Shown here: positions 6,302 to 14,600 of the stretch, piece by piece
How positions within the stretch are numbered: the first letter of the stretch is position 1
How the letters are laid out: every line of letters begins with the position of its first letter
Assembly (NCBI GenBank): GCA_049322715.1
Contig: JBMOQP010000008.1
Span: forward strand, 1-26,129
DNA from: Thiofaba sp049322715
GTDB taxonomy: Bacteria; Pseudomonadota; Gammaproteobacteria; Halothiobacillales; Halothiobacillaceae
Direction of reading: 5' to 3'
Length of the DNA stretch: 26,129 nt
Translations under genes and position numbers: made by a program
Notes under the pieces: model-generated
Database searches by the model: none
Seen by the model: the letters and a program-made list of their open reading frames with translations, nothing else
Told to the model about the DNA's origin: nothing

Positions 6302-7549
6302 ATGAAAATCTATCTGGTCGGCGGCGCGGTGCGCGACGCCTTGCTCGGCCTGCCGGTCAGGGAGCGCGACTACGTCGTGGTCGGAGCCACCCCCGCGGAC
6401 ATGCTGGGGCGCGGCTTCCGCCCGGTCGGCAAGGATTTCCCCGTCTTCCTTCATCCCGAGACCAGCGAAGAATACGCCCTCGCCCGTACCGAGCGGAAGT
6501 CCGGACGCGGCTACCACGGCTTCGTCGTGCACACCTCCCCGGACGTGACCCTCGAGGATGACCTTGCCCGCCGCGACCTGACCATCAATGCCATCGCCCG
6601 GGCTGCGGACGGCAGTCTGGTCGACCCCTACGGCGGCGCGCGCGATCTCGAGGCGCGCCTGCTGCGCCACGTCTCGCCCGCCTTCGTCGAGGACCCGGTG
6701 CGCCTGCTGCGCGTGGCCCGATTCGCCGCCCGCTTCGCATCCCTCGGCTTCCGCGTGGCGGACGAGACCCTCATCCTGATGCGCCACATGGTCGACAACG
6801 GCGAGGTCGACGCGCTGGTGCCGGAGCGCGTGTGGCAGGAGATCGTCAAGGCGCTGGAAACCGACCATCCCGCCCGCTTCTTCGAGTTGCTGCGCGAGAC
6901 CGGCGCGCTGGCCCGCCTCCTGCCGGAGCTTGATGCCCTGTTCAGCGTGCCGCAACCTGCGATGCATCACCCCGAGATCGACACCGGCGTGCACAGCCTG
7001 ATGGTGCTGCAGCAGGCTGTGCGCCTCGGCGCCGATGGCCCCACCCGCCTCGCCGCCCTGCTGCACGACCTCGGCAAGGGCGTCACCCCGCCCGAGCTGT
7101 GGCCCCACCACTACGGCCACGAGCGACGCGGCGCGCGCCTTGTGGAGCGCATTGCGGAACGCCTGCGCATGCCGGCCCACTACCGCGACCTCGCGATCAT
7201 GACGGCGCGCTGGCATACCCATGCGCACAAGGTATTCGAGTTGCGTCCCTCCACCCTGCTCAAGCTGCTCGAGGGACTGGACGCCCTGCGCCGCCCGGAG
7301 CGCTTCGCGCAGTTCCTGCTCGCCTGCGAGGCGGATGCGCGCGGACGGGGTGGCTTCGAGGAGCGGGCCTACCCGCAGGCGGACTACCTGCGCCAGGCGC
7401 TCGCGGCGGCCAAGGGGGTGGCGGTACAGCCCCTGCTGGAACGGGGATTGCGCGGGGAAGCGCTGGGGCAGGCACTGGCCCAGGAGAGGACGCGCGCCCT
7501 GCGGACGCTGAAAACCGAACGCCAGGACGCAGGCGGCACCCCCGGCTGA
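6302..7549 (+). CDS. cca: Multifunctional CCA-adding tRNA nucleotidyltransferase with HD domain
   Basis: 415 residues, very similar in layout to E. coli Cca. It adds or repairs the 3' CCA of tRNAs from CTP and ATP. Visible motifs: GGAVRDALLG (7-16), the metal-site region RERD (20-23), EEYALARTERKSG (56-68), RRDLTINAIA (90-99), DPYGGARDLEARLLRH (108-123), EDPVRLLRVARFAAR (130-144), and a C-terminal HD phosphohydrolase site HDLGKG (255-260). The first catalytic carboxylate, D21 in E. coli, is glutamate here (E21), while D23 is kept. GAGGAG lies 11 bases before the ATG, a slightly long spacing. The stop is four bases from the convergent yjfB-like stop. Confidence 0.96.
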   Translation: MKIYLVGGAVRDALLGLPVRERDYVVVGATPADMLGRGFRPVGKDFPVFLHPETSEEYALARTERKSGRGYHGFVVHTSPDVTLEDDLARRDLTINAIARAADGSLVDPYGGARDLEARLLRHVSPAFVEDPVRLLRVARFAARFASLGFRVADETLILMRHMVDNGEVDALVPERVWQEIVKALETDHPARFFELLRETGALARLLPELDALFSVPQPAMHHPEIDTGVHSLMVLQQAVRLGADGPTRLAALLHDLGKGVTPPELWPHHYGHERRGARLVERIAERLRMPAHYRDLAIMTARWHTHAHKVFELRPSTLLKLLEGLDALRRPERFAQFLLACEADARGRGGFEERAYPQADYLRQALAAAKGVAVQPLLERGLRGEALGQALAQERTRALRTLKTERQDAGGTPG

Positions 7550-7553
7550 ACCC

Positions 7554-7754
7554 TCAGGCAAAGTAGTCGACGTTCTGGCCCAGGTTCGGCGGATTGACCT
7601 CCGGATTCGGCTGCCGCGGGATCGCCTGGACCAGCTGGGCCGCCGCCTGCTCCTGGATTTCCATGGCCTTTTTCTGCATGGCGATGTCCACGGACTGCAG
7701 CATGCGCGCGGTATGGACATCCGTGGCGTAGGCGGTGAGGTTGTTGATTTCCAC
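7554..7754 (-). CDS. Small YjfB-like putative motility protein
   Basis: 66 residues starting at GTG 7754, with GGAGAG five bases upstream. The C-terminal NLGQNVDYFA (57-66) and the central helix SVDIAMQKKAMEIQEQAAAQL (about 21-41) match the small YjfB family, which is annotated as putative motility protein on weak grounds. No signal peptide or membrane segment. No flagellar genes are near. It is monocistronic, convergent with cca, and followed upstream by the terminal-repeat element at 7799-8255. Function unknown. Confidence 0.8.
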   Translation of the reverse strand: MEINNLTAYATDVHTARMLQSVDIAMQKKAMEIQEQAAAQLVQAIPRQPNPEVNPPNLGQNVDYFA

Positions 7755-7913
7755 GGCTGCTCTCCATCAAGAGGCGTCTTGGTTCGGAATCATAGTCCAG
7801 GAGCCTGTCGGACTTGAGCCGAACTGGCTGCAAAAGCTTGCGGAATCCATCCCTGGATTCACCGATCCGTCGGGCTCTCGAAGGCCGATCTCGAGGGCCG
7901 TACCCCGCAGGGG

Positions 7914-7935
7914 CTTCCGGCATGGATGCCGGAAG
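7914..7935. repeat. CATGGATG hairpin module
   Basis: Perfect 10-bp stem CTTCCGGCAT / ATGCCGGAAG around GG. It follows GTACCCCGCAGGGG, the same order as the module at 21346-21367. Confidence 0.75.
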
Positions 7936-7940
7936 GGACT

Positions 7941-8063
7941 GAGAGGAGGGACCAGCGGATCGGGATTCGCCGTGAGGTGAACCCGGAGGGGGTCGGCCAT
8001 GGATGGTCGGCATCCGCCCTTCGGGTGATGCTTCGCATCCCAACGCCGCTGGTCCCTCCTCTC
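7941..8063. repeat. Perfect 18-bp inverted repeat with an 87-bp centre
   Basis: Arms 7941-7958 (GAGAGGAGGGACCAGCGG) and 8046-8063 are exact reverse complements. The centre holds CCCGGAGGGGGTCGGCCATG (from 7982) and CCGCCCTTCGGGTG (8015-8028), the latter also found in inverted form at 11562-11575. Confidence 0.85.
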
Positions 8064-8290
8064 CAGCCTATCGGCCCTCCATGGCCGATATCCCTTTGGG
8101 ATTCGGCTGTCGAGAGCCAGGCGGCGTTGCTCGGGCCGGTCCATATTTCGCCGCTTTCTTGGGCAATAGTACTCACTATTGCCCGGCAAAATCGTCAAAA
8201 TCTGGCCTCGGCCGGCGACTTTTTCGCTTCAGCCGCTCAAGCCCGACAGGCTCCTAGGTCGACGAATCCCTGGACCCGTCTGTTGCACCC

Positions 8291-8608
8291 TCACCCCGCA
8301 AGCTTGAGCACGACCACCCCAGAGAGGATGAGGAGCACACCGAGATAGCGCATCAGGCTGGCCGGCTCGCCAAAGAACCACATGCCGGCCAGGAAGGTAC
8401 CCGCCGCGCCGAGGCCGGTCCACACCGCGTAGGCCGTGCCGATGGGGATCTCGCGCTGCGCAAGCCAGAGGAAGACGCCGCTCAGGGCAATGCACGCCAG
8501 GGCGATGCCGAGCCCGGTCCAGCGCAGGCCCGGCATGGTCGACAGCTTGTAGCCGACCGGCCAGCCGATCTCGAACACCGCGGCGATGAGCAGGTAGACC
8601 CAACTCAT
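8291..8608 (-). CDS. SMR-family exporter, SugE/Gdx type
   Basis: 105 residues from ATG 8608, four membrane helices, the usual length of the small multidrug resistance family. The essential glutamate is E13 (AAVFEIGWPVGYK), and PIGTAYAVWTGLGAAGTFLAG is the family signature. The W-x-VGYK context and sequence are closer to SugE/Gdx (guanidinium export) than to EmrE, so guanidinium or quaternary ammonium ions are the likely substrates. The start codon overlaps the stop of the xdhC-like gene by ATGA (8605-8608), which decides the start and shows translational coupling. It probably works as an antiparallel homodimer in the inner membrane; no second SMR gene is adjacent. No guanidine riboswitch is visible. 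Confidence 0.88.
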   Translation of the reverse strand: MSWVYLLIAAVFEIGWPVGYKLSTMPGLRWTGLGIALACIALSGVFLWLAQREIPIGTAYAVWTGLGAAGTFLAGMWFFGEPASLMRYLGVLLILSGVVVLKLAG

Positions 8609-9177
8609 CCGCGCTGCCCCGGGCAAGAGAGGTTGCGTTGCCCGGTGCGGCTGCGCTCGAACCGCGCGGCGCGCAGCTCAGCCATCGGGCGCAGTTCGCC
8701 CGAGCATCCCGCCGCGCGCCACTGCATCTCGGCGACGAGGGAGAGGGCGATGGCCGCCGTCTCCTGCCCGCCGAGGTCGATCCCGGCCGGGGCGGACACG
8801 CGCTCGAGCAGGGCAGCCTCATTCAGCCGACCGGCCACCTGCTCGAGCACGCCCTCGGCACGCCTTGCAGAGGCCACCAGGAACACCCGCTCCGCCCCCG
8901 CGCGCAGCAGCGCCTCGACCGACTCGGGGTCGCCCTCGTGGCCGCGCGCGACGACGGCGAAAGCATGGGCTGGAAGCGATTCGGGCGACTCGGCGAACAC
9001 CCGCGCCACAGTCAAAGTGCCTTCTGGCCAGGGATGATCGTCCACGTCCCGCTCCCACACGGTCAGCGGCCAGCCCATGCGCGCGACGAAGGCCGCAAGC
9101 GTACGGGCCACGGCCCGGCTGCCGAGAATCACCACATGGGGGACGAAGGATTCGCTCACGAACGGCTCCGATGACAT
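8605..9177 (-). CDS. XdhC/CoxI-like Rossmann-domain protein
   Basis: 190 residues from ATG 9177; GTG 9159 has GGAG six bases upstream and is an equally good start. The protein matches the C-terminal NAD(P)-binding half of XdhC: VVILGSRAVARTLAAFVARMGW (15-36), then VARGHEGDPESVEALL (76-91), FLVASARRAEGVLEQV (99-114) and APAGIDLGGQETAAIALSLVAEM (129-151). The N-terminal XdhC_CoxI domain is absent. XdhC proteins help insert or mature the molybdenum cofactor of xanthine dehydrogenase and relatives. Divergence from a guanine deaminase 55 bp away suits a purine role, although no molybdenum enzyme is in the window. Coupled to the SMR exporter by a 4-bp overlap. Confidence 0.8.
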   Translation of the reverse strand: MSSEPFVSESFVPHVVILGSRAVARTLAAFVARMGWPLTVWERDVDDHPWPEGTLTVARVFAESPESLPAHAFAVVARGHEGDPESVEALLRAGAERVFLVASARRAEGVLEQVAGRLNEAALLERVSAPAGIDLGGQETAAIALSLVAEMQWRAAGCSGELRPMAELRAARFERSRTGQRNLSCPGQRG

Positions 9178-9232
9178 GAATAAATGACGATGGGGGCTTA
9201 TCCTCTCAACAAGCCAGCCCAAGGAAAAGCCT

Positions 9233-9712
9233 ATGACACCGAATGCCGACGCCACCTTCCTGCGCGAGGCCATCATGCTGGCCACCGCTTCGGTCGCGGC
9301 GGGGGGCGGGCCGTTCGGCGCACTCGTCGTGTGCAACGGCCAGGTGGTCGGCCGCGGGCAAAACACGGTGACCCTTGATTGCGACCCCAGCGCCCACGCC
9401 GAGATCAACGCCATCCGCGAGGCCGCGCGCGCCCTCGGCCGCCCCCATCTGGACGACTGCGTGCTGTATGCCAGCTGCGAGCCCTGCCCCATGTGCCTCG
9501 CCACGAGCCTGTGGGCGCACCTGCCACGCATCGTCTATGCCGCCAGCCACGAGGAGGCAACCCGTGCCGGGTTCGACGACACGCCCATCGCCCTCGCCCT
9601 CTACGGCGCGCCGTCACCCGCCGCCTGCCCCTGCCTGCACCACCATCCACTGCCCGAGTCCGCCCGCCCCTTCGACCAGTGGCTGGCGAAGCTGGATCGC
9701 ATCCCGTACTGA
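9233..9712 (+). CDS. guaD: Guanine deaminase, cytidine-deaminase fold
   Basis: 159 residues, close in length to B. subtilis GuaD. Zinc-site motifs are intact: HAE (H55, catalytic E57) and PCPMC (C85, C88). GGPFGALVV (25-33), LDDCVLYASCEPCPMCL (73-89), RAGFDDTPIA (111-120) and the C-terminal tail PFDQWLAKLDRIPY also fit the guanine deaminases rather than tRNA adenosine deaminase. It converts guanine to xanthine in purine salvage or breakdown in the cytoplasm. AAGGAAA lies about seven bases before ATG 9233. Divergent from the xdhC-like gene, consistent with feeding xanthine oxidation. A broader nucleoside deaminase role cannot be excluded. Confidence 0.87.
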   Translation: MTPNADATFLREAIMLATASVAAGGGPFGALVVCNGQVVGRGQNTVTLDCDPSAHAEINAIREAARALGRPHLDDCVLYASCEPCPMCLATSLWAHLPRIVYAASHEEATRAGFDDTPIALALYGAPSPAACPCLHHHPLPESARPFDQWLAKLDRIPY

Positions 9713-9736
9713 TCCCGGACAACACGGCCCATGGAC

Positions 9737-9789
9737 AAATGACCCATGGTCAGTTGAGAATCCACCCATCAACTGACCCCGGGTCACTT
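9737..9789. promoter_or_regulatory. Twin palindromic operators upstream of tetR
   Basis: Two copies of AA-N-TGACC-N3-GGTCA-N-TT: 9737-9755 (centre CAT) and 9771-9789 (centre CCG), 34 bp from centre to centre. The second ends one base before the tetR ATG. Parts of the two also form a 10-bp inverted repeat with each other (9748-9757 and 9769-9778). This is the classic layout for autoregulation by the adjacent TetR-family protein; binding is inferred. Confidence 0.7.
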
Positions 9790-9790
9790 C

Positions 9791-10435
9791 ATGACACAGC
9801 CACGCGCCATCAGCGCCGAAGACAAGGCCCTGCGCCTCGAGGCCATCCTCGACGCCGCCGAGCGTCTCTGGCTCGCCCGCCCCGGGATCATGCCCAGCAT
9901 GGCCGAGATCGCCGCCGACGCCGGCCTGGCCAAGGGCACGCTCTACCTCTACTTTCGCAGCAAGGAAACCCTGTTCCTCGCCCTGCACGAGCGCCACCTG
10001 CGCTGGTTCTTCGGCCGTGTCGCGGCACGCGCGGCCACTCCGGCCCCGATGGACATCGAGGACATGCTCGACGTCCTGCGCCGATTCCTCGGCGACACCC
10101 CCGCCTTCCTGCCGCTGGCCAGCCTCATCCACGGCCTCCTGGAACGCCACGTCCCGCTCGAAGTCGGCTTCGAATTCGAACAGCGCACCCAAGCCGGCTT
10201 GCTTGCCGCGGTCGATTCCTTGCGCCCGCATTTCCCACAGGTCTCCCTGGGACTCATGCTGCAAAGCTACGGGCTGATCCTCGGACTGTGGCAACTGATG
10301 CGCCCCTCCCCGCTCAAGGCGCTGATGCAGGAGCGCGAGCTTTACTGCGTCTGCACCCTCGACTACCTGAACATGCTCGAAACCGCCCTGCGTGCCCTCT
10401 GGCGCGGAGCCCTCAGTACGGAGACCCCGGCATGA
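9791..10435 (+). CDS. TetR-family transcriptional regulator of the efflux operon
   Basis: 214 residues. The N-terminal helix-turn-helix is typical (RLEAILDAAERLW, MAEIAADAGLAKGTLYLYFRSKETLFLAL, about 15-65). The C-terminal half is the variable ligand-binding domain. The stop overlaps the start of the lipoprotein gene by ATGA (10433-10436 region), so it is the first gene of a tetR-MFP-RND operon. The ATG has no ribosome site because an operator palindrome ends one base before it, so translation may be leaderless or weak. It most likely represses its own operon and is released by a substrate of the pump. Confidence 0.92.
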   Translation: MTQPRAISAEDKALRLEAILDAAERLWLARPGIMPSMAEIAADAGLAKGTLYLYFRSKETLFLALHERHLRWFFGRVAARAATPAPMDIEDMLDVLRRFLGDTPAFLPLASLIHGLLERHVPLEVGFEFEQRTQAGLLAAVDSLRPHFPQVSLGLMLQSYGLILGLWQLMRPSPLKALMQERELYCVCTLDYLNMLETALRALWRGALSTETPA

Positions 10436-11601
10436 GAACACGACGCTCGCCCGCCCTGCCCCTGGCCCTGATGCTCGCGCTTGCCGCCTGCAAGGAACCC
10501 GAACCGCCCCGCGAGGTCGTCCGCCCCGCCCAGGTCTGGACCGTGAGCGGACAGGCCTCGGCCGCGGAGACCGCCTACTCCGGCGAAGTCCGGGCACGCC
10601 ACGAGGCCGAACTCGGTTTTCGCGTCGGCGGCAAGGTCAGCGACCGGAGGGTAGAGTTGGGCGACGCGGTCCGGGCCGGACAGGCGCTGGCGAAGCTGGA
10701 CACCGCCGATCTTGACCTGCAGCTCGCCGGCAGCCGTGCCAACCTCGCAGCGGCCGAGGCCGACCGGATCAACGCCCGCAACGAGCTGGCGCGCCTGAAG
10801 CCTCTTTACGAGCAGAAGTTCATCGGCAAGTCGGCCTTCGACAATGCACAGGCGGCGTTTGACGCCGCCGTGGCGCGCGTGAACGCCGCCCGCGCGCAAG
10901 TCAGCCTGGCCGAAAACCAGGCGCTGTACACGTCGCTGGTCGCCGACCGGCCGGGCGTCATCACCCGGGTCGGCGCCGAGGTCGGCCAGGTGGTGGCCGC
11001 GGGCCAGCCACTGCTTGGCATTGCCTACGACGGCGAGCGCGAGGTGCACATGCGCGTCGGAGAGAGCACCGCACAGATCATGCCTGTGGGCACGCCGCTC
11101 CGGGTGCGGCTCTGGTCCGCGCCCGATACACCACTCGAAGGCCGCGTACGCGAGATCGCCCCCGCCACCGATGTCTCCCGCAGCGTGCTGGTGAAGGTCG
11201 CCCTGCCTGGCGCCCCACAGGATCTGCGTCTCGGCATTGCGGCGGACGTCCTCCTGCCCGCCGCGCCCGGCCAGGACTCGCATTGGCTGCCCGCCTCCGC
11301 CCTGTTCCAGCAAGGACCGGCCGCCGCCGTCTGGGTGCTGGGAGCGGACGACCGGGTCACCCTGCAAGCAGTCGAGGTGCTGGCCTTCCGCGAGGATGGC
11401 CTTCTGGTGCGCGGCCTGGCGCAGGGCCGGCGCGTCGTCGCCGCCGGGGTGCACATGCTGAGCGAAGGCCAGGCCGTCCGCCCCGTGCCCTATGATGGCC
11501 CGTTCAAGGAAGACACCGGAACAACGCCGTCGGGAACGGCGTTGGGTCGCCGCACGGCGACACCCGAAGGGCGGAATCCATGGATGGATTCCGCCGTATG
11601 A
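10435..11601 (+). CDS. RND efflux periplasmic adaptor (membrane fusion) lipoprotein with repeat-derived C-terminus
   Basis: 388 residues. A lipoprotein signal peptide ends at LAAC (C20), so the protein is anchored in the inner membrane facing the periplasm. Typical adaptor parts follow: barrel-sandwich halves (GEVRARHEAELGFRVGGKV, about 54-72, and TRVGAEVGQVVAAGQPLLGI, near 180-200), a helical hairpin between them, and beta-barrel and membrane-proximal domains to about 360. The last 28 or so residues (TGTTPSGTALGRRTATPEGR onward) are encoded by a hairpin repeat at 11523-11597, not by normal adaptor sequence. The stop TGA overlaps the RND start (ATGA, 11598-11601). It couples the RND pump to an outer-membrane channel; no channel gene lies in this operon. 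Confidence 0.9.
   Translation, partial: RTRRSPALPLALMLALAACKEPEPPREVVRPAQVWTVSGQASAAETAYSGEVRARHEAELGFRVGGKVSDRRVELGDAVRAGQALAKLDTADLDLQLAGSRANLAAAEADRINARNELARLKPLYEQKFIGKSAFDNAQAAFDAAVARVNAARAQVSLAENQALYTSLVADRPGVITRVGAEVGQVVAAGQPLLGIAYDGEREVHMRVGESTAQIMPVGTPLRVRLWSAPDTPLEGRVREIAPATDVSRSVLVKVALPGAPQDLRLGIAADVLLPAAPGQDSHWLPASALFQQGPAAAVWVLGADDRVTLQAVEVLAFREDGLLVRGLAQGRRVVAAGVHMLSEGQAVRPVPYDGPFKEDTGTTPSGTALGRRTATPEGRNPWMDSAV
11523..11597. repeat. Hairpin repeat module inside the 3' end of the adaptor gene
   Basis: Three perfect inverted repeats in a row: AACGCCGT / ACGGCGTT (11523-11543), GTCGCCG / CGGCGAC (11546-11561), and a 12-bp stem GGCGGAATCCAT / ATGGATTCCGCC around GG (11570-11595). 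CACCCGAAGGGCGG (11561-11574) is the inverted form of a stretch in the 7799-8255 element (8015-8028). The module keeps the reading frame open and ends two bases before the RND ATG. Confidence 0.8.
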
Positions 11602-14600
11602 CGAGCTTCAACCTGTCCGACTGGGCACTGCGCCACCGCAGCTTCGTGCTCTACCTGATGGTACTGACCCTGGCCCTGGGCGTGTTCGGCTACGGCAAGC
11701 TCGGCCAGTCGGAGGACCCGCCCTTCACCTTCAAGGTCATGCTGGTGCAGGTCTCCTGGCCGGGCGCCAGCGCGCGCGAGGTCGAGCAGCAGGTGGTGGA
11801 GAGGATCGAGAAGGTGATCCTCGAAACCGAGCACGTCGACATCGTGCGCAGCTTCTCCCGCCCGGGCGAAGCGAACATCTTCGTCATGGCGAAGGACAGC
11901 GCTCCCTCGAAGGCCATGCCGGAGATGTTCTACGACATCCGCAAGCGCGTCGGCGACATCCGCCACACCCTGCCGGAAGGTGTGCTGGGGCCGTTCTTCA
12001 ACGACGAGTTCGGCGCCACCTTCGGCAACGTCTTCGCCCTCACCGGGGACGGTTTCACCTACGCCCAGCTGCGCGATGCGGCCGACGACATCCGCAAGGA
12101 GCTGCTGCGGGTTCCGGACGTGGCCAAGGTGCTGATGCTCGGCGAGCAAGACGAGCGCGTGTTCATCGAGCTCTCCAACAGCAAGCTCGCCAACCTCGGC
12201 TTCAGCGTGGAGCAGATGATCGAGGTGCTGCGCGGGCAGAATCTCGTCGTGGCGACGGCCAGCTACCACACCCCGACCGACCGCATCTTCGTGCGGCCCG
12301 AGGGCGCCTTCCGCGACCTGGATGATCTCCGCGACCTGCCCGTCAGCATCGACGGCCACACCCTCCGCCTGCGCGAGGTGGCCGAGGTCCGGCGCGGCTA
12401 CGAGGACCCGCCCGCAGCCACCTTCCGCTACATGGGCACGCCCGCGCTCGGCATCGGCGTGGCCATGCGCAAGGGCGGCGACGTCATTGCCCTCGGCCAG
12501 GCCCTGGATGCGGCGATGGCCCGCATCGAGCAGCAACTTCCGGTGGGCATGGGCCTGCACCGCGTCAACGACCAGCCGGCGGCGGTCAAGCGCTCGATCA
12601 ACGAGTTCCTCAAGGTGGTGGCCGAGGCCGTCGTGATCGTGCTGGCGGTGAGCTTCCTCAGCCTCGGACTGCGCGCCGGCATGGTGGTCGCCCTGTCCAT
12701 CCCGCTGGTGCTTGCCGGAACCTTCTTTGTCATGCACCTGTTCGACATCGGCCTGCACAAGATCTCGCTCGGCTCGCTGATCCTCGCCCTCGGCCTTCTG
12801 GTGGACGACGCGATCATCGCGGTGGAGATGATGGCGGTGAAGATGCACGAGGGCATGGAGCGCATGAAGGCGGCGAGCTTCGCCTACACCACCACCGCCT
12901 TCCCGATGCTGACCGGCACCCTCATCACCGCGGCGGGCTTCCTGCCCATCGCCCTGGCGCAGTCCTCGGTGGGCGAGTTCACCCGCTCGATCTTCCAGGT
13001 GGTGACCATTGCCCTGCTCCTTTCCTGGTTCGCGGCGGTCATCGTCATCCCCTACCTCGGCCACCGCCTGCTGGCCGACCGCGAGCAGGAAAGGCGACCG
13101 CCCGGCCGGGTCGGTCTCCTGTTCGCGCCCCTCAGAGAGGCCCAGCATGCCCTTGCCGAGGGCTTCCTCGCCCGGTTCCGCCGCCTGATCGAGGCCTGCG
13201 TGCGCCGCCCCCTGCGGGTCATCGCCCTGACCGTGGCGGCCTTCGCCGGCTCGATCGTGCTGTTCGGCCTGGTGGAGAAGCAGTTCTTCCCGGACGCGAC
13301 CCGGCTGGAGCTGATCGTCGACCTCAAGCTGCCGGATGGCTCCTCGCTCGAGGCCACCGAGCGCGCAAGCCGGAAGCTCGAGCGCTACCTGGACACCCAG
13401 CGCGGGCACATCGACAACTACGTCGCCTACGTGGGCGAGGGCTCGCCGCGCTTCTACCTGCCGCTCGACCAGCAGCTGCCCGACATCAGCTTCGCCCAGT
13501 TCGTCATCACCACGAACAGCATCCCGGACCGCGAGGCCCTGCGCGGCAAGCTGATCGAGCTGCTCGACCACAGCGGGCAGTTCGCCGAGGTGCGCGGGCG
13601 TGTGATCCGCCTCGAGAACGGCCCCCCGGTCGGCTACCCGGTGCAGTTCCGCGTCTCCGGCGACGACCTCTGGCGGCTGCGCGACATCGCCGGGCAGGTG
13701 GCGGAGGTGATGCGCGCAAACCCGCACCTGGTCAACGTGCACCTGGACTGGACCGAGCGCGCCAAGGCCATCGGGCTGAAGGTGGACACCGCCCAGGCCA
13801 TTGGCCTCGGCGTGACCCGGGCGCAGATTGCGCAGGCCCTGCGCAACGGCCTGGACGGCTCACCGGTCGGCGAATTCAGGGAGGGCGACCAGACCATCCC
13901 CATCCTGCTGCGCGGCACGGCCGAGGACCGCGACCTGCTCGCGCGCCTGGCCGGACTGAACGTGCCGACCGCCAGCGGCGCGACCGTGCCGCTCGCCCAG
14001 ATCGCCCGCATCGAGCACGTGCAGGAGGAAGGCATCGTCTGGCACCGCAACCGCACGCCGACCATCACCGTGCGCGGCGACATCTACACCCGCATCCAGG
14101 CGCCGACCGTCACCGCGCAGATCGAGCCCGAGCTTGCGCCGATCCGCGCCGCCCTGCCGCTCGGCTACCGGCTCGAGACCGGCGGCACGGTGGAGGAAAG
14201 CGCCAAGGGCAACGACTCCATCGGCGCGAGCTTCCCAGTGTTCATCGTCGCCATGCTGACCCTGCTGATGATCCAGCTGCAGAGCTTCCAGCGCGTGGTG
14301 ATGGTGATGCTGACCGCACCCTTCGGCCTGATCGGCGTGGCGCTGTTCCTGCTGCTGTTCGACCGCCCGTTCGGCTTCGTCGCCATGCTCGGCACCATCG
14401 CCCTCTCCGGCATGATCATGCGCAACTCGGTGATCCTGGTGGACCAGATCGAGCGCAACATCCGCGAAGGCATGGTGCCGAGGCAGGCGGTGATCGAGGC
14501 CGCCGTGCGCCGCTTCCGGCCGATCATGCTGACCGCGATGACCGCCATCCTGGCGATGATCCCGCTGTCGCAGAGCGTGTTCTTCGGCCCGATGGCGGTG

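Larger units (their letters stand above)
7799..8255. mobile_element. Non-coding MITE-like element with terminal inverted repeats
   Basis: The ends are 21-bp inverted repeats with one mismatch: 7799-7819 (begins AGGAGCCTGTCGG, ends CTTGAGC) and 8235-8255. Inside are nested inverted repeats: a perfect 18-bp pair at 7941-7958 and 8046-8063, hairpins at 7843-7860, 7914-7935 and 8069-8090, and a perfect 10-bp hairpin at 8161-8184. There is no convincing gene; short open frames here have unusual composition and follow the repeats. No clear target duplication is seen. The stretch 7875-7913 matches 21307-21345 at 37 of 39 positions, so part of it is a repeat family. It fills most of the gap between yjfB and the SMR gene. 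Most likely a non-autonomous element built around REP-like modules; no matching transposase is in the window. Confidence 0.7.

Noticed and set aside
6188..7720. Long minus-strand open frame (510 codons) opposite cca
   Set aside because: It is antisense to a clearly recognised Cca protein, spans two unrelated genes, and has shadow-like composition.
7767..8198. Open frame of 143 codons on the minus strand in the terminal-repeat element
   Set aside because: It runs through inverted repeats and hairpins, has no family resemblance or ribosome site, and ends at the repeat boundary. Such frames are often mis-annotated in repeats.
7799..8255. CRISPR array
   Set aside because: The repeats are inverted, unequal in length and without regular unique spacers; no cas genes are present.
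7799..8255. Classic insertion sequence
   Set aside because: No transposase frame or remnant is recognisable and no target duplication is clear, so only a MITE-like label is supported.
8609..9232. Guanidine riboswitch upstream of the SMR exporter
   Set aside because: The exporter start lies inside the xdhC-like gene end, and I found no riboswitch-like fold in the short 9178-9232 gap.
9748..9778. Terminator after guaD formed by the 10-bp inverted repeat
   Set aside because: The 11-base loop and absence of a T run argue against termination. The two TGACC-N3-GGTCA palindromes explain the symmetry better.
11490..13742. Long open frame (750 codons) on the minus strand opposite the RND gene
   Set aside because: The plus-strand RND protein has clear motifs across the whole length. 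The antisense product is rich in His, Asp, Glu and Ala, the typical shadow of a high-GC gene.
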